Of a stretch of DNA of 64,000 bases, positions 1 to 13,344 are shown in pieces; the stretch's first letter is position 1, and each line of letters starts with the position of its first letter. The DNA comes from Siphonodentalium dalli (lineage: Eukaryota; Mollusca; Scaphopoda; Gadilida; Siphonodentaliidae). The position numbers and the translations under genes were made by a program. Location of the stretch: NCBI GenBank assembly GCA_032622095.1, contig CP136066.1, forward strand, positions 156,451,152 to 156,515,151, in the 5' to 3' direction. The notes beneath the pieces are model-generated. The model was not told the origin of the DNA. It worked only from the letters and a program-made list of their open reading frames with translations, and ran no database searches.

Positions 1-789
1 CGTAGAAAACATCGACGCCTCGCCGAATTCAACGCCATCCGATGATTTCAGCAAATCTAGAGACACGAGCGCCGATTCGGACAACAAGAAACATGCGCGT
101 TTCAGCTTCAGTTACGACCAAGTTGAGATTCTGAACGAGTACTACAGCAGTAACAAATACCCAGACGCCGATATACTAGATGAGCTGTCTTCGAAACTGA
201 AAGCTCCAACAAGAAATATTAAAGTACGTTACAACCCCTGTCGTCACTGTTTATGTATTCCTATATATGTGTGTTGCCATATATATATGTTCTTAATACC
301 ATTGTAATGTGGTGAAAGAAAGAAATGATACTGATACTAATCTCCGGTTGTCTATTTAACATTGCATGACATCACCACCCTGTGGAATTGCTTATAGAAA
401 TGCTGAATTTGGTCGAAGACCTATTTCCACCAAAGTTTCCGGTAATGTATTTAAACCTAAGAGATATCAATGTGCATCACACATTCACATATATTGTTCA
501 TCCGCTCAGTGGGTAATCATGTTTATTTGACCAATTTCAGATCTGGTTCCAGAACAAACGATACAGATCGAAACCAAAGAAACCGAAATCACCGACAGAG
601 ACAAGCCTCGCTCGAGAGTACCTCAGTACCCATATAAGGGCAGACATGCTGAATCAGCTACATGGCAGCTTTCTCCACCCGCTCCCAGCTATGTCAGCCA
701 GCCCTTTCCCGTTCCTTCCACACGTCGACCCTCGTGTTTTGTGGCCGACGATTGGAGCATATTCACAGAGTTCGCTTGTATTCGCCTGA
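1..789 (+). CDS. homeobox gene copy 0, 3' part (cut by window edge)
   Basis: The window opens inside exon 3. Exon 3 runs to 223 (frame from base 2) and ends with donor GTACGT; exon 4 is 541-789 after TTTCAG and ends in TGA. The visible part covers residues 103-258 of the 258-residue product, including the whole homeodomain. The encoded residues match copy 1, including Q in the ADMLNQLHG stretch. An AATAAA signal is at 869-874. The missing 5' part lies outside the window, so intactness cannot be judged. Confidence 0.85.
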
Positions 790-2524
790 TTTAATGTCAT
801 GTTATCGCTGATTTATATTGCTTAATGTTAGATTGTTATGCAGTGTTCATGAATTTTGTTAATTGTTGAATAAAATTATAAACTGAAAACTCACTTTCCG
901 ACAAATGCCCGAAGATAGCCACATAGGTTCGAAAATAGCAAATGTCGGCAGTTTTATTTCCCTCGAACTCCAAATTCCTCAATATTGGATATTTCATAAG
1001 CATCCCACCTGGAGCTTCCCGAGTGATATCTCAGCTGTCGGGCAACTCCGGCATTGCAACCTCTATACGTGGTTGGTTATCTAATACCGTGGTGTCGGTC
1101 GATAAATACACGAAATACTGATTGATGAATATACAGATTAAATAATAGTCTGAAAGAAGATCCTAAGGTGGCAGTACACGATTTATCGTGTTGTAGGGGG
1201 GGTCTGAAAAATAGAAAAATAAGTAGCTGTGGGGCATAATAGCCAGTGTAGCCTGTGTTAAATGTGCCATTACTGGTTTGAAGATTTAATTATTTTACAA
1301 AACTAGAAAAGTTCATAAAAAAGTGAAAAATATGGATACGTAAACATGATTTTCGTATTCAGTGGAGTTTGGTGGAGTTTCAAATATTTATCAGCTCAAA
1401 CATAGCTCTATCAGGTGGAAGAAGCTTATTTACTGATAACCGCTCTGTCGTGTTATCTTTTTGTGTTGAAACTTGACAAGTTGAGTAAAAAAAATGGGTA
1501 AAATTAATCGTTTTGTGTGTGCAAACAAAGGTGCATAACTCTTGACAAATTGTACGAAGAAGCTAGTACAGAATGATTACACCTAACATTTCTGTCAGAA
1601 AGAAAACATGCTTGATGGGACCTATGCCAAAGATAATGGCTCAAAATATATTTGAAGTACAGTATCCCTTCCCATGTTGGCCAAAATTGCTGGAAATTGT
1701 GTACATGTATTGCTACCTAAGTTAAGAAATATCAGCTGTTGTTTTCAATCTTCCGACCGGAAGAGAGAAACGCTCTTTATTTTTACCAAAACAGGAGAAA
1801 ATTTGAAATGAACGCTCTTTTTTATTGTCCATTGTTGAATCGAAAAGTGGTCCTATTCCCCGAGGACGGGAATGAAACACAAACGGACCTTTAACAAAAC
1901 AAACTTCGCGCAGAACGTTAGTTGGAAATCAAATTATCAGAGTGTTATATTTCCTATTGATATTGTGTCCGTGCATAACGTTCAATTCTAACTATTGGAA
2001 ATGTTTACCATATTTTATCGGTCACACTCCCATCAATTAAATCGCTTAATTTCACATTTCTCACCCCCCCCCCCCCCATACACCCCGGAAAGTGTACAGC
2101 TGTGGATAACACATTGTGATAAAAGATGAACATTTATAAAAAAATAAATTATTTTGGACTTTTATACAAGGTAATTTCGTTAATTAAATCACACTGGAAC
2201 TTAATTGAACTAAATGCGTAGCAAACAAACAAGTGTCCTGCTACAACTGGTTGAGGGTACATTTCTACATGTATGTTGAGACATGTCCCCCGTTATATGT
2301 ACATTAGACCTGACAGTATACGCTAAACAAGCTGTGCTATGCAAAACAAACAAACAATTCGGATGAATTGACATTCGCAAGACATGTCACAGAATTACAC
2401 AATCATAACATCTCACATGGAATTCACGGTGAGTCCTCACCAACGTATACCCTAATATGACTTGCATACTGACAGAACTGTTTTTGCATGTCAAGTGTCA
2501 ACAACAATAGTTGGGATGGGTAGG
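790..2524. other. spacer between copies 0 and 1
   Basis: 3' UTR and intergenic spacer of group I type. It holds the AATAAA of copy 0 (869-874), two AACGCTCTTT boxes at 1769-1778 and 1811-1820 (42 bp apart), a CTTCCGACCGGAAG partial palindrome just upstream of them, and a run of 14 C at 2064-2077. No coding potential was recognised. Confidence 0.7.
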
Positions 2525-2560
2525 TATATAAACTTGGTTTGTATCTTCTGTAGCCATATT
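2525..2560 (+). promoter_or_regulatory. TATA box and initiator, copy 1
   Basis: TATATAAA at 2525-2532 is followed by CCATATT at 2554-2560, which fits the YYANWYY initiator; its A (2556) is 31 bp from the first T of the TATA box, the canonical spacing. The predicted transcript start leaves a 34-nt 5' UTR before the ATG at 2590. Confidence 0.7.
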
Positions 2561-2589
2561 CTCTTTCATATCTTGTGTCGTCTCATATA

Positions 2590-4969
2590 ATGTCTCATTT
2601 TGGTAAAATGGAATCGAAGAAAGTGTTAATCTTCTCTCCATACAGCGACGATGGAGGTCAAAACAGAAGAATATTGGTAAGTCTCTATGTCAACCCACTT
2701 TCAGTTTGGTATATACATGGAATAGTGCATTTCAAATAGCAATGAACGTTCGTGATGTGACAATTGTAGGTTAAAATATACAAATTAGTTCATTTCAATT
2801 ATATATTTTGAAGATAGCATGACAACGGTGAGATCTTTGACCGAATAGTTTATTTATCAGCCAGGTTTATCTTCAGGAAGCAAATTTAAGAAAATTGATT
2901 CAATGGAATGTGCACAATGCCTGCAAGTCTCAGTATCACCCTAACTTAAAATGCATTAATTCCCAAATTTCAAACAGAAAATCAAAGAGCACTAAACTAT
3001 TGTGTCGAGATATTGTTCAATTACTCCATAAAACACACAGTTCACAACCAATATTTCTTCTCATTTCAGGAACTCCCAGCGGCACCACTTGCATGTACCA
3101 GCGTACGCCCACACAGAAGCCCTGAATTCAACATACTAGACAAGTTGAATGCCAGTTGTAAGTACCTTACGAACACTTTTATATTACCTGAGTTACATAA
3201 TTATATTAGTGCTCAATTGGTAAAGCATAACTTGTATATAATATCGGATATATATCTTCTGAGATTTTTCATTCACGTTCATGTGCTGTCCGAAATTCAA
3301 AGCAATTGAAAGGTACTCAATCTGATTAGACGGTCCCCATATCAACAAGTTACAACATTTCTTCAAAATACGCTTTTGTTATCAGAATTGATTAATTACA
3401 ACAAAATAATGCTAATCGCTGTCAACTATGGTATAAAATTTCCCAAAACGTGTTATTTATCAACATGTTGTTCAACGAAATATGGCCGTATTATCACTCG
3501 CGTATCACGAAATCTTGCCGTATATTACCACTTGATTTTAGAGTTACGCATCTTCATCCGCAATTTTGTCCGAGACCATCGGTTTGACGATTCTTTTCTG
3601 GGCCACAAATCATTACACATTTCGAGAAATAAAAAATTTCAAAAATCGTTATCTGATCACTCCGAGCTTTGGTGGGTGGGTTCCTCGACTCGAATTAAAT
3701 ATTTTTCACCCCGAAGCCAGAAAATAGTCATTTGGGAGCGCTAATTCGGATTATGCATCTTTAACGGAATTAGTTCATCAGGCTTAGTTAGAGAAGCAAG
3801 TCATTACCGATCAGTCATACACATTTAGATATTTAATCGTCAAAATGATATGGTGGTGATAGGAAGGGCCATACGAACTTAATATAAGAATGCTGTATAT
3901 ATATATATGTATCTCTCTCGAAACTTATTATAGATTCATGGTTATATAATATAACTTTTGAGTCTGAGACACTGGTAGATATATAGGCAACTGTGATAAT
4001 AAATCTTATCACATACTTAACTAAATGGCGTTTTGTTTTTAAAATTTCAGCTACATGCACCGATATTGCAAGCGATTTCACAGATCGCCCAGGAGATCAG
4101 GTTGACCTCGTCTTCCAGCCAACAACAACTTCGACGCCAGCGCGTGATACCAACGCGAACAGGGGCGATAGGCCGTGTATCGTAGAAAACATCGACGCCT
4201 CGCCGAATTCAACGCCATCCGATGATTTCAGCAAATCTAGAGACACGAGCGCCGATTCGGACAACAAGAAACATGCGCGTTTCAGCTTCAGTTACGACCA
4301 AGTTGAGATTCTGAACGAGTACTACAGCAGTAACAAATACCCAGACGCCGATATACTAGATGAGCTGTCTTCGAAACTGAAAGCTCCAACAAGAAATATT
4401 AAAGTACGTTACAACCCCTGTCGTCACTGTTTATGTATTCCTATATATGTGTGTTGCCATATATATATGTTCTTAATACCATTGTAATGTGGTGAAAGAA
4501 AGAAATGATACTGATACTAATCTCCGGTTGTCTATTTAACATTGCATGACATCACCACCCTGTGGAATTGCTTATAGAAATGCTGAATTTGGTCGAAGAC
4601 CTATTTCCACCAAAGTTTCCGGTAATGTATTTAAACCTAAGAGATATCAATGTGCATCACACATTCACATATATTGTTCATCCGCTCAGTGGGTAATCAT
4701 GTTTATTTGACCAATTTCAGATCTGGTTCCAGAACAAACGATACAGATCGAAACCAAAGAAACCGAAATCACCGACAGAGACAAGCCTCGCTCGAGAGTA
4801 CCTCAGTACCCATATAAGGGCAGACATGCTGAATCAGCTACATGGCAGCTTTCTCCACCCGCTCCCAGCTATGTCAGCCAGCCCTTTCCCGTTCCTTCCA
4901 CACGTCGACCCTCGTGTTTTGTGGCCGACGATTGGAGCATATTCACAGAGTTCGCTTGTATTCGCCTGA
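2590..4969 (+). CDS. homeobox transcription factor, copy 1 (reference, complete)
   Basis: Predicted DNA-binding nuclear regulator. Coding exons are 2590-2676, 3070-3157, 4051-4403 and 4721-4969; intron phases 0, 1 and 0 join cleanly and every junction is GT-AG. The product is 258 residues. The homeodomain is residues 131-190, with R5, F8, L16, Y20, Y25, W48, F49, Q50, N51 and R53 in their expected places and helix 3 reading IWFQNKRYRSK. Intron 3 falls between homeodomain codons 46 and 47, as in PRD-class genes; no paired domain precedes it. The N-terminal half is rich in S, T, D and P; the C-terminus carries proline/phenylalanine-rich SASPFPFLPHVDPRVLWP. AATAAA is at 5050-5055. The start ATG is the first after the predicted transcript start and its frame joins exon 2 without a shift. 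The homeodomain is clear, but I cannot assign the family or orthologue. Confidence 0.88.
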
Positions 4970-6718
4970 TTTAATGTCATGTTATCGCTGATTTATATTG
5001 CTTAATGTTAGATTGTTATTGCAGTGTTCATGAATTTTGTTAATTGTTGAATAAAATTATAAACTGAAAACTCACTTTCCGACAAATGCCCGAAGATAGC
5101 CACATAGGTTCGAAAATAGCAAATGTCGGCAGTTTTATTTCCCTCGAACTCCAAATTCCTCAATATTGGATATTTCATAAGCATCCCACCTGGAGCTTCC
5201 CGAGTGATATCTCAGCTGTCGGGCAACTCCGGCATTGCAACCTCTATACGTGGTTGGTTATCTAATACCGTGGTGTCGGTCGATAAATACACGAAATACT
5301 GATGAATATACAGATTAAATAATAGTCTGAAAGAAGATCCTAAGGTGGCAGTACACGATTTATCGTGTTGTAGGGGGGGTCTGAAAAATAGAAAAATAAG
5401 TAGCTGTGGGGCATAATAGCCAGTGTAGCCTGTGTTAAATGTGCCATTACTGGTTTGAAGATTTAATTATTTTACAAAACTAGAAAAGTTCATAAAAAAG
5501 TGAAAAATATGGATACGTAAACATGATTTTCGTATTCAGTGGAGTTTGGTGGAGTTTCAAATATTTATCAGCTCAAACATAGCTCTATCAGGTGGAAGAA
5601 GCTTATTTACTGATAACCGCTCTGTCGTGTTATCTTTTTGTGTTGAAACTTGACAAGTTGAGTAAAAAAAATGGGTAAAATTAATCGTTTTGTGTGTGCA
5701 AACAAAGGTGCATAACTCTTGACAAATTGTACGAAGAAGCTAGTACAGAATGATTACACCTAACATTTCTGTCAGAAAGAAAACATGCTTGATGGGACCT
5801 ATGCCAAAGATAATGGCTCAAAATATATTTGAAGTACAGTATCCCTTCCCATGTTGGCCAAACTTGCTGGAAATTGTGTACATGTATTGCTACCTAAGTT
5901 AAGAAATATCAGCTGTTGTTTTCAATCTTCCGACCGGAAGAGAGAAACGCTCTTTATTTTTACCAAAACAGGAGAAAATTTGAAATGAACGCTCTTTTTT
6001 ATTGTCCATTGTTGAATCGAAAAGTGGTCCTATTCCCCGAGGACGGGAATGAAACACAAACGGACCTTTAACAAAACAAACTTCGCGCAGAACGTTAGTT
6101 GGAAATCAAATTATCAGAGTGTTATATTTCCTATTGATATTGTGTCCGTGCATAACGTTCAATTCTAACTATTGGAAATGTTTAGTATGTTTACCATATT
6201 TTATCGGTCACACTCCCATCAATTAAATCGCTTAATTTCACATTTCTCACCCCCCCCCCCCCCCCCCCCCATACACCCCGGAAAGTGTACAGCTGTGGAT
6301 AACACATTGTGATAAAAGATGAACATTTATAAAAAAAAAAAATTATTTTGGACTTTTATACAAGGTAATTTCGTTAATTAAATCACACTGGAACTTAATT
6401 GAACTAAATGCGTAGCAAACAAACAAGTGTCCTGCTACAACTGGTTGAGGGTACATTTCTACATGTATGTTGAGACATGTCCCCCGTTATATGTACATTA
6501 GACCTGACAGTATCCGCTAAACAAGCTGTGCTATGCAAAACAAACAAACAATTCGGATGAATTGACATTCGCAAGACATGTCACAGAATTACACAATCAT
6601 AACATCTCACATGGAATTCACGGTGAGTCCTCACCAACGTATACCCTAATATGACTTGCATACTGACAGAACTGTTTTTGCATGTCAAGTGTCAACAACA
6701 ATAGTTGGGATGGGTAGG
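4970..6718. other. spacer between copies 1 and 2
   Basis: Group I spacer with AATAAA of copy 1 at 5050-5055, the paired AACGCTCTTT boxes, and a run of 21 C at 6250-6270. No gene recognised. Confidence 0.7.
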
Positions 6719-6754
6719 TATATAAACTTGGTTTGTATCTTCTGTAGCCATATT
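6719..6754 (+). promoter_or_regulatory. TATA box and initiator, copy 2
   Basis: TATATAAA at 6719-6726 and CCATATT at 6748-6754, same 31-bp spacing as copy 1; start codon at 6784. Confidence 0.7.
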
Positions 6755-6783
6755 CTCTTTCATATCTTGTGTCGTCTCATATA

Positions 6784-9163
6784 ATGTCTCATTTTGGTAA
6801 AATGGAATCGAAGAAAGTGTTAATCTTCTCTCCATACAGCGACGATGGAGGTCAAAACAGAAGAATATTGGTAAGTCTCTATGTCAACCCACTTTCAGTT
6901 TGGTATATACATGGAATAGTGCATTTCAAATAGCAATGAACGTTCGTGATGTGACAATTGTAGGTTAAAATATACAAATTAGTTCATTTCAATTATATAT
7001 TTTGAAGATAGCATGACAACGGTGAGATCTTTGACCGAATAGTTTATTTATCAGCCAGGTTTATCTTCAGGAAGCAAATTTAAGAAAATTGATTCAATGG
7101 AATGTGCACAATGCCTGCAAGTCTCAGTATCACCCTAACTTAAAATGCATTAATTCCCAAATTTCAAACAGAAAATCAAAGAGCACTAAACTATTGTGTC
7201 GAGATATTGTTCAATTACTCCATAAAACACACAGTTCACAACCAATATTTCTTCTCATTTCAGGAACTCCCAGCGGCACCACTTGCATGTACCAGCGTAC
7301 GCCCACACAGAAGCCCTGAATTCAACATACTAGACAAGTTGAATGCCAGTTGTAAGTACCTTACGAACACTTTTATATTACCTGAGTTACATAATTATAT
7401 TAGTGCTCAATTGGTAAAGCATAACTTGTATATAATATCGGATATATATCTTCTGAGATTTTTCATTCACGTTCATGTGCTGTCCGAAATTCAAAGCAAT
7501 TGAAAGGTACTCAATCTGATTAGACGGTCCCCATATCAACAAGTTACAACATTTCTTCAAAATACGCTTTTGTTATCAGAATTGATTAATTACAACAAAA
7601 TAATGCTAATCGCTGTCAACTATGGTATAAAATTTCCCAAAACGTGTTATTTATCAACATGTTGTTCAACGAAATATGGCCGTATTATCACTCGCGTATC
7701 ACGAAATATTGCCGTATATTACCACTTGATTTTAGAGTTACGCATCTTCATCCGCAATTTTGTCCGAGACCATCGGTTTGACGATTCTTTTCTGGGCCAC
7801 AAATCATTACACATTTCGAGAAATAAAAAATTTCAAAAATCGTTATCTGATCACTCCGAGCTTTGGTGGGTGGGTTCCTCGACTCGAATCAAATATTTTT
7901 CACCCCGAAGCCAGAAAATAGTCATTTGGGAGCGCTAATTCGGATTATGCATCTTTAACGGAATTAGTTCATCAGGCTTAGTTAGAGAAGCAAGTCATTA
8001 CCGATCAGTCATACACATTTAGATATTTAATCGTCAAAATGATATGGTGGTGATAGGAAGGGCCATACGAACTTAATATAAGAATGCTGTATATATATAT
8101 ATGTATCTCTCTCGAAACTTATTATAGATTCATGGTTATATAATATAACTTTTGAGTCTGAGACACTGGTAGATATATAGGCAACTGTGATAATAAATCT
8201 TATCACATACTTAACTAAATGGCGTTTTGTTTTTAAAATTTCAGCTACATGCACCGATATTGCAAGCGATTTCACAGATCGCCCAGGAGATCAGGTTGAC
8301 CTCGTCTTCCAGCCAACAACAACTTCGACGCCAGCGCGTGATACCAACGCGAACAGGGGCGATAGGCCGTGTATCGTAGAAAACATCGACGCCTCGCCGA
8401 ATTCAACGCCATCCGATGATTTCAGCAAATCTAGAGACACGAGCGCCGATTCGGACAACAAGAAACATGCGCGTTTCAGCTTCAGTTACGACCAAGTTGA
8501 GATTCTGAACGAGTACTACAGCAGTAACAAATACCCAGACGCCGATATACTAGATGAGCTGTCTTCGAAACTGAAAGCTCCAACAAGAAATATTAAAGTA
8601 CGTTACAACCCCTGTCGTCACTGTTTATGTATTCCTATATATGTGAGTTGCCATATATATATGTTCTTAATACCATTGTAATGTGGTGAAAGAAAGAAAT
8701 GATACTGATACTAATCTCCGGTTGTCTATTTAACATTGCATGACATCACCACCCTGTGGAATTGCTTATAGAAATGCTGAATTTGGTCGAAGACCTATTT
8801 CCACCAAAGTTTCCGGTAATGTATTTAAACCTAAGAGATATCAATGTGCATCACACATTCACATATATTGTTCATCCGCTCAGTGGGTAATCATGTTTAT
8901 TTGACCAATTTCAGATCTGGTTCCAGAACAAACGATACAGATCGAAACCAAAGAAACCGAAATCACCGACAGAGACAAGCCTCGCTCGAGAGTACCTCAG
9001 TACCCATATAAGGGCAGACATGCTGAATAAGCTACATGGCAGCTTTCTCCACCCGCTCCCAGCTATGTCAGCCAGCCCTTTCCCGTTCCTTCCACACGTC
9101 GACCCTCGTGTTTTGTGGCCGACGATTGGAGCATATTCACAGAGTTCGCTTGTATTCGCCTGA
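6784..9163 (+). CDS. homeobox gene copy 2 (complete)
   Basis: Coding exons 6784-6870, 7264-7351, 8245-8597 and 8915-9163, all with GT-AG borders; 258 residues predicted. Exons 1 to 3 encode the same residues as copy 1. In exon 4 a CAG codon is AAG, so the stretch reads ADMLNKLHG, a variant shared with copies 3 and 5. The homeodomain is unchanged. AATAAA is at 9244-9249. Introns differ from copy 1 by scattered single bases only, so the two units separated or were homogenised recently. Confidence 0.87.
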
Positions 9164-10899
9164 TTTAATGTCATGTTATCGCTGATTTATATTGCTTAAT
9201 GTTAGATTGTTATTGCAGTGTTCATGAATTTTGTTAATTGTTGAATAAAATTATAAACTGAAAACTCACTTTCCGACAAATGCCCGAAGATAGCCACATA
9301 GGTTCGAAAATAGCAAATGTCGGCAGTTTTATTTCCCTCGAACTCCAAATTCCTCAATATTGGATATTTCATAAGCATCCCACCTGGAGCTTCCCGAGTG
9401 ATATCTCAGCTGTCGGGCAACTCCGGCATTGCAACCTCTATACGTGGTTGGTTATCTAATACCGTGGTGTCGGTCGATAAATACACGAAATACTGATGAA
9501 TATACAGATTAAATAATAGTCTGAAAGAAGATCCTAAGGTGGCAGTACACGATTTATCGTGTTGTAGGGGGGGTCTGAAAAATAGAAAAATAAGTAGCTG
9601 TGGGGCATAATAGCCAGTGTAGCCTGTGTTAAATGTGCCATTACTGGTTTGAAGATTTAATTATTTTACAAAACTAGAAAAGTTCATAAAAAAGTGAAAA
9701 ATATGGATACGTAAACATGATTTTCGTATTCAGTGGAGTTTGGTGGAGTTTCAAATATTTCTCAGCTCTAACATAGCTCTATCAGGTGGAAGAAGCTTAT
9801 TTACTGATAACCGCTCTGTCGTGTTATCTTTTTGTGTTGAAACTTGACAAGTTGAGTAAAAAAAATGGGTAAAATTAATCGTTTTGTGTGTGCAAACAAA
9901 GGTGCATAACTCTTGACAAATTGTACGAAGAAGCTAGTACAGAATGATTACACCTAACATTTCTGTCAGAAAGAAAACATGCTTGATGGGACCTATGCCA
10001 AAGATAATGGCTCAAAATATATTTGAAGTACAGTATCCCTTCCCATGTTGGCCAAAATTGCTGGAAATTGTGTACATGTATTGCTACCTAAGTTAAGAAA
10101 TATCAGCTGTTGTTTTCAATCTTCCGACCGGAAGAGAGAAACGCTCTTTATTTTTACCAAAACAGGAGAAAATTTGAAATGAACGCTCTTTTTTATTGTC
10201 CATTGTTGAATCGAAAAGTGGTCCTATTCCCCGAGGACGGGAATGAAACACAAACGGACCTTTAACAAAACAAACTTCGCGCAGAACGTTAGTTGGAAAT
10301 CAAATTATCAGAGTGTTATATTTCCTATTGATATTGTGTCCGTGCATAACGTTCAATTCTAACTATTGGAAATGTTTAGTATGTTTACCATATTTTATCG
10401 GTCACACTCCCATCAATTAAATCGCTTAATTTCACATTTCTCACTCCCCCCCATACACCCCGGAAAGTGTACAGCTGTGGATAACACATTGTGATAAAAG
10501 ATGAACATTTATAAAAAAATAAATTATTTTGGACTTTTATACAAGGTAATTTCGTTAATTAAATCACACTGGAACTTAATTGAACTAAATGCGTAGCAAA
10601 CAAACAAGTGTCCTGCTACAACTGGTTGAGGGTACATTTCTACATGTATGTTGAGACATGTCCCCCGTTATATGTACATTAGACCTGACAGTATCCGCTA
10701 AACAAGCTGTGCTATGCAAAACAAACAAACAATTCGGATGAATTGACATTCGCAAGACATGTCACAGAATTACACAATCATAACATCTCACATGGAATTC
10801 ACGGTGAGTCCTCACCAACGTATACCCTAATATGACTTGCATACTGACAGAACTGTTTTTGCATGTCAAGTGTCAACAACAATAGTTGGGATGGGTAGG
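9164..10899. other. spacer between copies 2 and 3
   Basis: Group I spacer; same layout as the previous ones, but the poly(C) tract is reduced to 7 C and interrupted by a T (near 10444-10452). No gene recognised. Confidence 0.7.
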
Positions 10900-10935
10900 T
10901 ATATAAACTTGGTTTGTATCTTCTGTAGCCATATT
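10900..10935 (+). promoter_or_regulatory. TATA box and initiator, copy 3
   Basis: TATATAAA at 10900-10907 and CCATATT at 10929-10935; start codon at 10965. Confidence 0.7.
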
Positions 10936-10964
10936 CTCTTTCATATCTTGTGTCGTCTCATATA

Positions 10965-13344
10965 ATGTCTCATTTTGGTAAAATGGAATCGAAGAAAGTG
11001 TTAATCTTCTCTCCATACAGCGACGATGGAGGTCAAAACAGAAGAATATTGGTAAGTCTCTATGTCAACCCACTTTCAGTTTGGTATATACATGGAATAG
11101 TGCATTTCAAATAGCAATGAACGTTCGTGATGTGACAATTGTAGGTTAAAATATACAAATTAGTTCATTTCAATTATATATTTTGAAGATAGCATGACAA
11201 CGGTGAGATCTTTGACCGAATAGTTTATTTATCAGCCAGGTTTATCTTCAGGAAGCAAATTTAAGAAAATTGATTCAATGGAATGTGCACAATGCCTGCA
11301 AGTCTCAGTATCACCCTAACTTAAAATGCATTAATTCCCAAATTTCAAACAGAAAATCAAAGAGCACTAAACTATTGTGTCGAGATATTGTTCAATTACT
11401 CCATAAAACACACAGTTCACAACCAATATTTCTTCTCATTTCAGGAACTCCCAGCGGCACCACTTGCATGTACCAGCGTACGCCCACACAGAAGCCCTGA
11501 ATTCAACATACTAGACAAGTTGAATGCCAGTTGTAAGTACCTTACGAACACTTTTATATTACCTGAGTTACATAATTATATTAGTGCTCAATTGGTAAAG
11601 CATAACTTGTATATAATATCGGATATATATCTTCTGAGATTTTTCATTCACGTTCATGTGCTGTCCGAAATTCAAAGCAATTGAAAGGTACTCAATCTGA
11701 TTAGACGGTCCCCATATCAACAAGTTACAACATTTCTTCAAAATACGCTTTTGTTATCAGAATTGATTAATTACAACAAAATAATGCTAATCGCTGTCAA
11801 CTATGGTATAAAATTTCCCAAAACGTGTTATTTATCAACATGTTGTTCAACGAAATATGGCCGTATTATCACTCGCGTATCACGAAATCTTGCCGTATAT
11901 TACCACTTGATTTTAGAGTTACGCATCTTCATCCGCAATTTTGTCCGAGACCATCGGTTTGACGATTCTTTTCTGGGCCACAAATCATTACACATTTCGA
12001 GAAATAAAAAATTTCAAAAATCGTTATCTGATCACTCCGAGCTTTGGTGGGTGGGTTCCTCGACTCGAATCAAATATTTTTCACCCCGAGGCCAGAAAAT
12101 AGTCATTTGGGAGCGCTAATTCGGATTATGCATCTTTAACGGAATTAGTTCATCAGGCTTAGTTAGAGAAGCAAGTCATTACCGATCAGTCATACACATT
12201 TAGATATTTAATCGTCAAAATGATATGGTGGTGATAGGAAGGGCCATACGAACTTAATATAAGAATGCTGTATATATATATATGTATCTCTCTCGAAACT
12301 TATTATAGATTCATGGTTATATAATATAACTTTTGAGTCTGAGACACTGGTAGATATATAGGCAACTGTGATAATAAATCTTATCACATACTTAACTAAA
12401 TGGCGTTTTGTTTTTAAAATTTCAGCTACATGCACCGATATTGCAAGCGATTTCACAGATCGCCCAGGAGATCAGGTTGACCTCGTCTTCCAGCCAACAA
12501 CAACTTCGACGCCAGCGCGTGATACCAACGCGAACAGGGGCGATAGGCCGTGTATCGTAGAAAACATCGACGCCTCGCCGAATTCAACGCCATCCGATGA
12601 TTTCAGCAAATCTAGAGACACGAGCGCCGATTCGGACAACAAGAAACATGCGCGTTTCAGCTTCAGTTACGACCAAGTTGAGATTCTGAACGAGTACTAC
12701 AGCAGTAACAAATACCCAGACGCCGATATACTAGATGAGCTGTCTTCGAAACTGAAAGCTCCAACAAGAAATATTAAAGTACGTTACAACCCCTGTCGTC
12801 ACTGTTTATGTATTCCTATATATGTGTGTTGCCATATATATATGTTCTTAATACCATTGTAATGTGGTGAAAGAAAGAAATGATACTGATACTAATCTCC
12901 GGTTGTCTATTTAACATTGCATGACATCACCACCCTGTGGAATTGCTTATAGAAATGCTGAATTTGGTCGAAGACCTATTTCCACCAAAGTTTCCGGTAA
13001 TGTATTTAAACCTAAGAGATATCAATGTGCATCACACATTCACATATATTGTTCATCCGCTCAGTGGGTAATCATGTTTATTTGACCAATTTCAGATCTG
13101 GTTCCAGAACAAACGATACAGATCGAAACCAAAGAAACCGAAATCACCGACAGAGACAAGCCTCGCTCGAGAGTACCTCAGTACCCATATAAGGGCAGAC
13201 ATGCTGAATAAGCTACATGGCAGCTTTCTCCACCCGCTCCCAGCTATGTCAGCCAGCCCTTTCCCGTTCCTTCCACACGTCGACCCTCGTGTTTTGTGGC
13301 CGACGATTGGAGCATATTCACAGAGTTCGCTTGTATTCGCCTGA
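10965..13344 (+). CDS. homeobox gene copy 3 (complete)
   Basis: Coding exons 10965-11051, 11445-11532, 12426-12778 and 13096-13344 with consensus splice sites. The predicted 258-residue protein equals that of copy 2, including K in ADMLNKLHG. Intron and spacer differences from copies 1 and 2 are few. AATAAA is at 13425-13430. Confidence 0.87.

Noticed and set aside
902-1140. Frame MPEDSHIGSKIANV... in the 3' spacer of several units
   Set aside because: It is broken by small differences in some units, lies after the polyadenylation signal and has no domain.
2650-2676. Alternative start in exon 1 giving MEVKTEEYW
   Set aside because: After splicing to exon 2 this frame meets a stop (TAC TAG) before exon 3; the MSHFGK frame passes through all four exons.
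2895-3744. Recurring open frames across introns 1 and 2 (for example 2895-3125, 3013-3309, 3376-3744 and equivalents)
   Set aside because: They lie within introns or cross splice sites, repeat only because the units repeat, and are not compatible with the homeobox frame.
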